DNA of 64,000 bases from Chiua virens (taxonomy: Eukaryota; Basidiomycota; Agaricomycetes; Boletales; Boletaceae). The notes under the pieces were generated by a model that saw nothing but the letters and a program-made list of their open reading frames with translations, did no database searches and was not told where the DNA came from. A program made the translations under genes and the position numbers. This document shows positions 14,251 through 24,462 of the stretch, piece by piece (within the stretch, counting starts at the first letter, position 1; the number at the start of each line of letters is the position of its first letter). The stretch lies in NCBI GenBank assembly GCA_019787685.1, contig JAHNUO010000011.1, positions 992,001-1,056,000 on the forward strand, given 5' to 3'.

Positions 14251-15106
14251 ATGAAAGTGAATGGAAACATACCTGATCTCGAGATGTCCTTCGAAGGTCG
14301 TTCTGTGGAAAACTTTTCAGGGGTATATTTTACTGGGAAACGGTGTATAGTCCTGTTCCTCAGGACTTGGAATAAGTCAAGCTTGAAACTGTTCTACTTA
14401 GGGTGCTTCAGACTGCTGACCGTTTGTCGATAGGTGTTAGTTCAGAATGGGGAACCAAACAAGATGATAATGCCCCACGCACGCGGCACCGCTGCAGTGA
14501 ACAGAAAACGACATCAACTGAATTGAACACCGTGCCTAAGTTTCAACGTTCAACGTTCGACTGTTGTCCAAAACTGGAGAGCAAGAGGACGACGAGCTCA
14601 TGAAAATTGCAGTGAGTCTGAGTTTGGTTGTAAAGGTCAACAACTGTCCGACTCCAAACAAATGATACAGTTGTTTGCACATCCTGTCGCCGTAATCGAG
14701 AGCGACCAAGTTACTGGGCTCAACCTCCTTTCTTTTCTCTTTGGAGACCAACGATCTCGAGAGGTCTTTGATGAGAGCATCGAAAGCTTAGCGGATTCCT
14801 GGAAGATTTCTCACTGAATCTTCACAGGATCTGCAAATATATGGTTCGGCTTCAGAACAGACTGGGCCACGACTGGTCAAAAGGTTCTTTATTATGACGG
14901 AATCAGAATGGGTCCGGGAGCTCCACGAGCCAGACGCCCATTTCATTGAACGAATTTCCATTAAGAACCGGGCGATTCCCACCTCGCGCAACAAAAGGGG
15001 AAGGTTGCTGAGTACTAGGACATTCATCGGTCAGGTTGGTGGCGAAGGATATTCTTCCGTACGCATTGGAAAAGCATGCTGTAGGCTATGGCTTCTGGAT
15101 GCATAA
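14251..15106 (+). CDS. Possible small multi-exon gene of unknown function
   Basis: Several short open segments read like exons. One, ending at 14610, reads LLSKTGEQEDDELMKIA and is followed by a GTGAGT donor and an acceptor ACAG at about 14670. The next segment begins LFAHPVAVIESDQVTGLN and runs to DESIESLADSWK near 14805. After another acceptor near 14826, an open frame runs DLQIYGSASEQTGPRLVKRF, then WVRELHEPDAHFIERIS, to 15106. Sequence composition and splice signals look coding, but I recognise no family and cannot fix the start (14251 is only one candidate) or the stop. The next gene begins at 15282 on the same strand. Confidence 0.25.
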
Positions 15107-15281
15107 TTGGACATCCGGGTCAGTCGAAGAAGCGAGGTGAGCAGCCCTCTCAGAACACGCGGTGAAGTCGTGTATTGGGGCAACGGTCTCTTATAAGACT
15201 GGACCTGGGGCGAGCACGCCATCTCTAACACTACGATCTTGTCAACTATGCCCCTTTGCCTGCTCTGCCCTGCCGGCAACC

Positions 15282-18200
15282 ATGCCTTCCTTTGTCGACA
15301 TTCGCGAATTGAAGAACGTAAGTCCGTTCCTTGCTTGATAGTGATTTTCCTAGTCTGACGTCAGTACGTTGTCTAGCATGTTTCGGAGGCGCATTCGAAT
15401 GTGCCTCATAACCCTGCGGGGCATCCCCCTCGTCAACCTGTCCCTGCCACCCAATGTTGCATCTGCAACAAGAAGTTCGCATCTCCAGATGGCTTGTCTG
15501 CCCATCGGAGAGCTAAGCAACATTATCCGCCGCGCTCGCCGTCCCCACGAAAATCCATGAGCCCAGAGGAACTTGATCGCCAACCTACGGCTCCCGGCGG
15601 ACCTTTCCCTATCTTTTGCTGCAGCGAACGGCAATGCGACTGCAGACCAGCTGAACGTAGCCCAGCAAGGGCCTGCAGTACACCGTTGCCACGAGTGCCA
15701 AGCAAACTTTCTCTCTCTTGCAGAGCTCGAAAAGCATCGCTCTTCCCACGGAAATATTCCATGCTCAAAGTGCAGCTACTTATCGTCTACCCTTTTCGAG
15801 TGGAATGAGCATTTCAAGCAAGCTCACCAAAGGTCACAGCCTAGTGTGTCTCAAGTAGAGTTGGTTCCCGATCCCATCCTTGCTCCCTGTAGAAGTGCCA
15901 GTCCTGCTATCATCCGTCCGGCGAGCTCTCAGTCCATGAACAACAAGACTGTCCCTCCCATCACGCATGGTAAAGGCGTTGTTTGCGATCTTTGTGGGAA
16001 GGCGTTTAAAGGTCAGGTGGGCTTGCAAGACCACGCCGCTGCGAAACATCCTTTCATGGGAGCGGAATGTGTCATTTGCCACTTTATCTGCCCCTCGACA
16101 GCCGCACTTGAAGAACACGTCGACACCATTCACTCGTGTGCCGTGTGCCAAGATGGCATTTTGAGAGACGTCCGGACCTTGTCCGATCATATGCTCGAGC
16201 ATACCCACTCTATTCTATGCAAGAGGTGCGGAACACGATACCAGACAGAGGAGGACCGCAATCTTCACTTCGCCGCGAGAGACAATTTTCATCCTGTCTG
16301 TCTCGCTTGCCATCTCGGCTTCGAGGATGATGAAGTATTACGTGCAGTGAGTCTCACATTTCGGGGTTAAACAGGTCTACGGCTGCTCACGCCTCTACCC
16401 CATTAGCACACGAAGTTAGTTCACGCTGCTTCTCCGGACCCAAGCGCAAGCCCAAAGCCGACCTCTGGCCGATTCTCCGCGGAACCTGGTGTAGAACACG
16501 CAGCTCCGAAACACCACCGCGTCTTTGAGTGCGACGTTTGCCACGAGGCTTGCTTGTCCCAGACAGAACTTGACGTCCATGTCGTTACAGTTCATTCATG
16601 CCCTATTTGCCACGATGGCATCTACATGGACATGAGAGAACTTGAGGAACACCTGGAACAGCATCGGTCCCCATACGCGTGTCATTCATGCGGTCTAGCC
16701 TATGCCGAGGAAGATCAGCTCCTTGAACATTACAAGGGCTCCTCGAGCGAGATCCACCCTCATTGCGAAACATGCCATCTTGGATTCAGGAATGACGAGA
16801 CGTACGCTGCGGTAAGTGTATCGCTTCAACAAGTTTCGAGTAAAATAACTGACTTACGTTCGCAGCACGTCGCGGAAGTCCACCCACGTATCGCTTGCGA
16901 TGTCTGTGATGGTGAACTTTTCGATCAGGAAGCACTCGCTATTCATTATTTGACTTCGCGGAAACATCCCAAATGCGAGAAATGTGGCGTCGGATTTAGC
17001 GATCAATTTGATTATACAGATGTAAGTGATAAAAATTCGTCAATGACTTCCCTTGATCTTGGATTGTGCAGCATGGCGCTTCTGCACACCCCGAGTGTCA
17101 TTGTTATCTTTGTCAATGGCACTTTGACAGCAGAGACGTCTTACAGAATCATATCAACCATTTCTTTAATCATCCAAAATGCCAGGAGTGCAATATTAGA
17201 TTTGCCGACACGGATACGTACCAATATGTGAGACCTCGACCTACATGCATGGCCTGGTTCTAACGCTAACTTTGCCTTGAAGCACCTTTTTAGTGCTCAT
17301 CGACCAAGCTTCGGTGATCAGGGACGTTCTGATGCTTCTGAGGTTGTGCCTGCTCTAGAGGATAAGACCCTCCGTGACGATCATTCGTGTCCCCTTCTGG
17401 GTGCTCGAGCGTTCGAACCCGTTTTGGGCCTCGAAGGCCTTGCGAGTCTTCCATATGCGGCTTCCATACCCCTACCCCCTAGTCTCAGTGGTTACTCTAG
17501 CCCTACTTCCCACAGGGTAACTCCTGAATCTGGTGGCTCGATGGGGTCGCATTCGCGGAGTTCCACCCTTTCTGTCGAGCAGCGTTCTCCTACCGACGGT
17601 CAGCCGTGGAACGTGACCGTCCAATCACCATCTCCGGATCACGGCCGGGATCTCAAGGTATCTCCCGAGTTCAATCATTCTCCCTTGTCGACGGTTCCGG
17701 CGGTCGGGACGCCCCTCATGTCCAGCGTTCCGACAATCCGATCGGTTGACCCCTATAGCCCCTTCAGTCCACGGCCTGAACAACCCCCATTGTTCTCACT
17801 CTCTCAAGGGATTGGTGATACCGCGGTGACTCCAGCAGAACACGATGACGCGCATAGTGATTCTAGCAGCTCCTTTACGCGTTCCCCACCGTTGGTCTCG
17901 CCCGTCGTTAAATTGCCCGATCCGGGTGCCGTATCCCCGACGTCGACATCGAGTTGGACGATGACGAGCGACACGGATTCTCGACGATCTGCGCCTCATC
18001 ACCACTTAACTGCTTCGGCAAACGGAATCAATGGCAATGGCACATTTTCTGTATCTCAGACTTCGTCGTGTGAACATACCCATACCGTCCCGCAACTGAG
18101 CTTGTTGGTTCCAAATTCGACACAAACTGCTAGTGCAAGGTTGGTGATTCGAATATCCTTTGGTGGCCTCCCTGACGTGGTATTCTAGTAACTCGGGATA

Positions 18201-18971
18201 TCCCAGCTCCATCTCTCCCGAGTCAGCGGGCATCAGCGTCTCCGCGAGCATGACACCAGAGTTTCTTCGCGAGGCACGGGCATACCTGTCCCTCACACAT
18301 CGGGAGCAAGAACCACCCTCTCCTGACCCTCATAGCCCTGGTGTTGCATCACCCGTGTTATCGTCCACGGGTCTCGCCATGGGAGAACAAGGACGTCGCC
18401 GTGAGGTGCGGTTCGAAGAAAATATCATGGCGGAGACTGTGTGGGACAGGCGCTCCGAGTCAAGTGATTCGTCCCTCGATCCCCCAGTCGTACTTCCTCG
18501 ACCGGGTTCTGGCATTTTGAGGATGAACGGTATGTCTTAATCCTGCTTTCATCTTTGTTTTTACTTTCCCGCATGATCGTCCCTTCTTACGATGTAACGG
18601 TATATGACGCAGGTATCAGTAAATTACCGCGTTTTTCGGCTCTCAGGCGTCCGGCGCGAAAGTGGTCCAATGGCCAGGCCAATCATGTCTCTCCTCACGC
18701 GCACAAAAGACGATCAAACGGAGAGACGCCTTCGCCGTCGTACCACTGCCGGTCCTGCTATAGAGATCACTGCGACGAACCGACGACGACTACATGTGGC
18801 CATTTGTTTTGTTACGAGTACGTGTTTAAGATGATCTCTTCCCCGACACTCGAGTTTCTGAACCGCGGATATAGATGCATTTCCACGGCGATCATGAAGG
18901 ATCCGCATTGTCCTGTTTGTGCAGCGCCAACGCTGCTGTATTGTTTATTCCGCATCGATACGTCGGCTTGA
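15282..18971 (+). CDS. Multi-C2H2 zinc-finger protein with C-terminal RING finger, copy 1
   Basis: A protein with roughly 16 C2H2-like fingers followed by a Ser/Pro-rich linker (about 17300-18500) and a C-terminal C3HC4 RING: CRSC, then CGHLFCYEC, then CPVC, ending CLFRIDTSA. The RING suggests an E3 ubiquitin ligase and the fingers nucleic-acid or protein binding; both are inferred from family knowledge. Exons: 15282-15317, 15377-16346, 16407-16811, 16866-17021, 17072-17227, then 17283 into the linker, with three more introns before the stop. Each of the first five introns falls directly before a residue H that starts an HxxxxH pair, so introns cut fingers between the Cys pair and the His pair. 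A phase-2 intron splits the RING between CYE and C. One frame change lies between 15555 and 15650. A paralogue with the same architecture follows at 19502. Confidence 0.8.
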
Positions 18972-19501
18972 ATGTGGGGTATCATGGCTCGTCGCGAGTT
19001 TCGACGGGTAAGGGTTAGGGCATTTTTGATTGTGCTATATATACGTGTTCGATGACTCGGATATCTATGAATTGTGATCATGCTCACCTACTAGTAGATG
19101 AGCCATTGGAAAGTAGCATTAAACGACTTGTTATTTTACGTCCTCTTGCAGTGGCGTCAAGGGTTGCTGAATCAATGGATGCCCGAAGGCGGCGATCCGA
19201 CTCCGCGACCGCCTTCCAAAGGAAAGGGGTCAACTCCCTGGAGAACTCAAACATATGTGTCAGAATTTCGGGAGGGAGGTGTAAACATTGTGGGAGAGCC
19301 AAGGGGTACAGATAGTAGAATCGCGGGGTGTTTGTTTCTACTTCAAGTTCAAGTATTGTCGATACGCCAAACCCCTATATTAGTGAGAATTGTCTAAAAA
19401 TGGAAGTGTAACGCTCCTCATTGTTGCTGAACCGTGTGAAACATGTGAAGTCCTGTGTAACTGTCAACTGCCACCATTGTACCACGCCAGCTCGCATAAC
19501 A
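18972..19501. other. Spacer between the two zinc-finger/RING paralogues
   Basis: No gene is established here. A 72-codon minus-strand frame (19084-19302) starts CLHLPPEILTHMFEFS, which resembles the beginning of an F-box, but nothing further supports it. Confidence 0.4.
19084..19302 (-). pseudogene. Possible F-box-like fragment
   Basis: The minus-strand frame begins MALPQCLHLPPEILTHMFEF, and LPPEILTH(I/M)F is the usual opening of basidiomycete F-box proteins. The similarity ends after about 20 residues and there is no visible continuation, so this is either a gene remnant or chance. Confidence 0.2.
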
Positions 19502-22383
19502 ATGCTCGTCTGTTCCCTGTGTCCCGGGCGCTCCTTTAAGGACGACCTAGCACTGCGACAGGTCAGTAAAGCCTTCCAGAGATTGCTCATAATGACGCTC
19601 ATCAGACCATCGACCCAACCAGCACAGAGAGTCTGGCAAGCATATGTATGCCAACATTTGTCCACGTTGTAATAAAGCGCTTCCGTCGCAACAAGCTCTC
19701 CAGCAGCACATGGACGATAAACATTACTCCACATACGATTGCGATTATTGCGACCGCACGTTCACTACGGACGCGGGTCGTCTAGCCCATCAAGAAGCCG
19801 TTCATTTTGAATGTCATCATTGTGACCGGAATTTTGGCTCCGATGACGCTCGACAGCAGCATGAACGTGTCAAGCACCCTCCAACGTTCGAATGTGATCA
19901 TTGCGATCGGGAATTTTCATCGGAGGACGCTCTAGAACAGCACGAGCGTGTCAAGCACCCTCGAATGTTCGAATGTGACTATTGCGACCGGGATTTTGCC
20001 TCGGAGGACGCTCTAGAACAGCACCAAGATGCGAAGCACACGTTCGAATGCAAATATTGTGATGATACATTCTGGACCGAAGGCGCTCAGCAGGAACACG
20101 AAAGCGCGGTACATCTCACTTGTTGCCACTGCAATCGCGAGTTTAGCTCCGAACTAGGGCGTTTACAGCATGAAGCTTCCGCGCATAATTTCAAGTGTGG
20201 GATCTGCCAAAAGGTCTTTACTCGGGCGGATTCGCTGCAGTCGCACGAACAATTCGACCACTTCAAATGCCGCTACTGTGCGAACAAGTATCGTACCCAA
20301 TTCTCCATGGATGCACACGAGCGATCTTGTGCATACAATCCGGCCACCAGGGTCACGCACCATACAACGCCTCCCGATCATCCTACCTTGAAGTCTAGTT
20401 TGTCGTCGTCATCGAATGAACAAAAGATGATGGATAGGGGGTCGTCGACTTCTGTCGTCACCCCACTTATAGAGTCATCCTCATCTTCACATTCTTCCTC
20501 GGATTCGACCTTGGACGACGGAGAAATGTTCCATTCGACAAGTGGAATTTCCTCCTCGGATGTAGTTGGTGACGGCGTACGTTCGCACGAGCCGAGCACC
20601 TGTCTTGGAAGCGAACGGACTTCATCGAATACAGACAAGCCCCTAGCAGACGGCGCGGAGCATGTCATTCCTGCCGGTGACTACCAGCAGAACCATTTTT
20701 CTGATTGCCGCGACGTCATATTCAGATGTGCGGCATGCCTCGACTCCTTTTCGACAGAAGAGGCCTATCTGGGTCACATGTGCGCCTATCGCACGGTACT
20801 GTTTAAACCCCATTGCCCAGTTTGCTACAGTCAGTTCGAGGATGAACCACTACTCCAGCGCCACCTCGAAGGTTCAGAAGCATTCTCATGCCAGCTCTGT
20901 CAGACTCGGTGCTGCTCGGAGGAAATGAAGGAGGATCACCTACTCAGTCATCCGACGTGCCACAAGTGCGGCGAATTCTTCGCCGATAATCAAGCCCTTT
21001 GTGGGGTGAGTATTTCTGGTCTCACTTTCATCTATTAATACGTACTTCCATTTGCTAATGATAAACTTATGTGTCAGCATTTGGAATCGGGCCACCCAGT
21101 CGTGGTCTGTTGGGATTGTGACGGTATTGTTGTTGAGACAGACAGTCTCGGGTTGCATTACACGGAGTCTCCCGCCCATCCATCGTGTGTAATCTGCGGC
21201 GTGGGTATGAGAAATTCGGACGCTATGAACGAGGTTGGTGTGATCGCCATACCATCGTGGTGTATAATTCATCCCTGACATTCCACCGCAGCACGTCAGG
21301 TACCTGCACTTCTCGGTTGCAGCAATGGGAGGTGGCGACGCAAATGTCAGTTAGGTAATACCCGCTCGGCGTCATGCTAACGCATTTTGTGAGCTCAGGC
21401 AAGCCCCGAAGAAGAATCTCCCTTCAAAGGAGAACGAACCCCTTAGAGAGGACCAGAATGCCGCAGGACTGCCGTCGGAGCAGCCCGATTTTGTGCCACC
21501 GCCGCCCGTTATGCAATCTATTGTTCCGCTTGGTGGACCTTGTGACGGAGACAATAGCCCGTCGCGGACGAGAACGTCCCTTTTCTTGTCGCCTCAACCA
21601 CCCATGCCAGCCCAGATTGAACACATAAGCGAGCCCGGAGAAGCCTGCGTCATCAGTGGAGAGCAACCTCTCGACAGGCTGGACGTGGACGTACGCCATT
21701 ATGCCTCTCCCTCACCGACACCCTCCGAACACGGTAGCGATGTCAGTCGCATGCAGGTACACACCACCGGCATCACCAATGCTGCAATTAACAACGATAT
21801 CCGGGCCTCGTCCTCTGTTTCCACTGTCTCCGCGGATTCGTCGTTCTCCGATACCGGGTAATGTATCTGTCTCAATATTGCATTTATCGGCCGACTGACA
21901 TAGGGATACAGTCGGACGACATCTAGCCACTCGGTTGTGTTCGTTTCGGCCGATGGAATACCCGACTACATTCGGGAGAACGGGGCGGTGTTGGTCGCCA
22001 CGAGCGCGGGTTCGCCTTCATCGGGCCGAACTCCGTTGCGGCTCCCGTCGACGTCGTCGCTCGAGTCGCTGGATATGGTGCAGCGGATCCGACGGGTTCA
22101 AGCTCAGTGCGAAGAACGATCGACGAGCGTGGGGAGCGCGGCACGTCCGACGCACTCGCTACACTGCCGGATTTGCTTCAAGGACCCTTGTGAGGAGATG
22201 ACGGCGACGATTTGCGGGCATGTGTTTTGTAAACGGTGCGCGCCACAGTGTCGAGCCGGAGTCAAGTTGATGGTGTATTTTCGTAGATGCATCACGCAGG
22301 CCATCGTCGCCAAGTCAGAATGTCCCGTGTGCAAGAGCGCGACGCTGTTGTATTGCCTCTTCAAGCTGGATTTATCGGGCTAG
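19502..22383 (+). CDS. Multi-C2H2 zinc-finger protein with C-terminal RING finger, copy 2
   Basis: Paralogue of the gene at 15282. Exons: 19502-19561, 19641-21005, 21078-21233, 21292-21299 (8 nt), 21399-21857, 21912-22235 and 22287-22383. The N-terminal half holds about nine closely spaced fingers of the type CxxCxxxFxxxxxxxxxHxxxxH; those at about 19800-20045 are nearly identical to each other (CDHCDREFSSEDALEQH). An acidic/Ser-rich linker, more fingers (21078-21233) and a Pro/Ser-rich region lead to a RING: CRIC, CGHVFCKRC, CPVC, ending CLFKLDLSG. The intron before the second RING half sits at the same codon and phase as in copy 1. The 8-nt exon is inferred because only it joins the flanking frames (HVR-QAPKKNL). 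No frame breaks are seen. A likely nuclear or cytosolic ubiquitin-ligase role is inference. Confidence 0.82.
19803..20045 (+). repeat. Tandem, nearly identical C2H2 finger repeats
   Basis: Three consecutive finger-coding units of about 75 bp are highly similar at the DNA level; for example GAGGACGCTCTAGAACAGCA occurs in two neighbouring units. This indicates recent duplication or gene conversion of single fingers. Confidence 0.75.
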
Positions 22384-22699
22384 TCCCGGACGTTAGGAAT
22401 ACTGCACGTGTTTTCTGGACACATCATGAATCATCGATCATGTGGCGTATGTTGCTTTGCTTTTGTTTTATGACGTTTCATGGATTCTCGTTGTGCAAAC
22501 AAACTCATGATTCACCTTGACGCTCTCAGTACTCAGTACCCAGTCTTATACAATCATCATCTATGCTGTATCTTGCTTGTAACCGTTCAAATAAATATTA
22601 AATTTCTCTTACATCGGGTATGTGTGACTATATACTTCCGCCCAATTTGGAATTCATTAATCATCGTGTAGGACCGTGTCTCTGGTGAGTGACGGCCAT
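22384..22699. other. Convergent 3' spacer
   Basis: AT-rich spacer between the convergent zinc-finger and FTR1 genes. It probably contains both 3' UTRs, and no gene is seen. Confidence 0.5.
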
Positions 22700-24186
22700 C
22701 TAGTCCTTTTCCGCCGGGCTTTCCAGTGCCTGAGCTTCGCGGCGTTGGCGTCTTTGCTTTCCCATAGCTGATTCATATCCGAAGATTTTCGTGCGTCCCT
22801 ATATCCATGCGATTTTCAGCTGCACGTATGAGTTTGCGTAAAACACTTGGCTTACCTCCTTGAACTTGTAGTGCACGAGTACGACGATGACCGCCAGCCA
22901 GTAAAACACGTACGACAGCACGCTGCCCACTGCGAGCAAACGCGTAAATCGTATAGCTCGATAAGAAAATGACGGGATCCTTACGTGTCGCACTGTTTTG
23001 CCAGCCCAAGAGGGAATTGAAGACGGACCAGCCACCCTGACCCGAGGAACAGCAATCGAGGTGCCACACGTTACCACGAACGTCATACGAGCCGGGACCT
23101 GTGCCTGCCGTATCATCTGAAAAGTTGCCCACCAAATGCATAAAGTTGTTCTTTTGGAATGCCCAGACGGCTCTGGAGAAGAGGCCTGCGCCGATGAGGA
23201 ATAAAAGGTTAGTCATGATGACGAGGAAGATCCTGAATGCTATCAGAGTGTTGGATGAGTAGATGGCATCCGACGGAGGATGCGAGGGACATACTCGTTC
23301 GGCTGGCAAATTGGTATATGATCACACCGCAAATGAGACCGAGAATGATGCCGACGATAGCGGCGAGGGGTATAGATGTGGCAGGTTCTGCGAGGGATAC
23401 GCCTCCTACAAAGACGACTGCCTCGAGACCTGCGGAGAGGAACGCTACCGTTAGCCGAGGGAGCGTGTGGGGAACGACGACCTACCCTCGCGAAGGATGG
23501 TGAGAAAGGGCAGCACGAAGAGAACCCATTTGCCGGTCTTTGCTTCACGGTTGTTTTCTAGGGCATCATATGAGAGCGTGTCTCAGGCATCAAGACAGGC
23601 CTACCATGCGCCTCGAACGCTTTTTGGAGTTTGATGCGCCATTTCGCTCGCGCGTACTCCATTTTAAGCATGCCAACAGCCATGAGGAAGATCATAATGG
23701 AGGCGATCATCTGGAAGACCCCTAGAAATACATTCCAGGGTTGATTAATGAGAGAGCATGTGAGAAACACATACCTTCCCAGACCTGTTCTGTGGTCGAC
23801 CACAGATTTTTCGCCTGGGTGAACCAGATAGCTATAAACGCTGCGCCGATAGCGATGGCCAACCCTAGGCCAGCCAAAGCGCCAAGAAGGACCTGAATAT
23901 GCGTCGAGGTAAGTTGCACGAGGGGCGGAAGGGTTCATACCTGTAGCTTGAGTTTGCGGAGGACTCGGACGCGAGATGCAATGGGAATGGGATTGGACTC
24001 GGGATCGTGGGTGCCAGTGGTGGTACGAGTAAGGGAAGCATCGGTATCCTTGTTAGTGTTGTTGGGTGTGTCCTGGTGAAAGATCTGGTTTACGAGACTG
24101 AGGAGGACGGATATGATGAGGGCGGACTCGAGAGCCTCGCGGAAGACGACGAAGAAGATGGAGACTGAGAAAACGCTGGAGGACAT
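22700..24186 (-). CDS. FTR1: High-affinity iron permease Ftr1
   Basis: Plasma-membrane iron permease that works with the multicopper ferroxidase Fet3, encoded divergently next to it. The start is ATG at 24186 (MSSSVFSVSIFFVVFREALE). The first RExxE iron motif is REALE in TM1. The second is REGLE, split by an intron so that REG ends one exon and LEAVVFVGGVSL begins the next. Further hydrophobic segments include VLLGALAGLGLAIAIGAAF and IPLAAIVGIILGLICGVIIY. The cysteine-containing GNVWHLDCCSSGQGGW loop and VLSYVFYWLAVIVVLVHYK precede a basic C-terminal tail ending ESPAEKD, stop at 22700-22702. Introns are short with good signals, and the frame is intact throughout. About seven membrane spans fit the family. 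Regulation by an iron-responsive GATA factor is suggested by the sites upstream. Confidence 0.95.
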
Positions 24187-24224
24187 GACCACCGTGACTC
24201 AACCGAGGCCTTGGGATGAACTAT

Positions 24225-24235
24225 TTATCTGATAA
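24225..24235. promoter_or_regulatory. Iron-GATA site 1 (TTATCTGATAA)
   Basis: Contains ATCTGATAA at 24227-24235, matching the ATCWGATAA consensus of fungal iron-responsive GATA repressors (Urbs1/SreA/Fep1 type). It lies 39 bp upstream of the FTR1 start codon. Confidence 0.8.
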
Positions 24236-24259
24236 AATCACCGTGTCCGATGTCCGATG

Positions 24260-24270
24260 TTATCTGATAA
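24260..24270. promoter_or_regulatory. Iron-GATA site 2 (TTATCTGATAA)
   Basis: A second, identical 11-bp copy of site 1, containing ATCWGATAA, in the shared FTR1-FET3 promoter. Confidence 0.8.
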
Positions 24271-24305
24271 ATGGGCCCTGCCCAGAATGATGCAGTGACA
24301 AATCT

Positions 24306-24314
24306 ATCTGATAA
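24306..24314. promoter_or_regulatory. Iron-GATA site 3 (ATCTGATAA)
   Basis: Third ATCWGATAA match, in the middle of the shared promoter. Confidence 0.8.
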
Positions 24315-24357
24315 CTCCGACGTGCCTTGTGATGCATCTCCGTTTCAGCAATTTATT

Positions 24358-24368
24358 TTATCAGATAA
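24358..24368. promoter_or_regulatory. Iron-GATA site 4 (TTATCAGATAA)
   Basis: Fourth ATCWGATAA match (ATCAGATAA at 24360-24368), 94 bp upstream of the FET3 ATG. Confidence 0.8.
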
Positions 24369-24462
24369 CCGGGTTATGAGACCCCCAGTGTCGTTACATG
24401 ACCTACACATAAAACCCGTACCTCATTTGGCTTCTCACATTGGTCTTCCCTGATCTCGCCTC

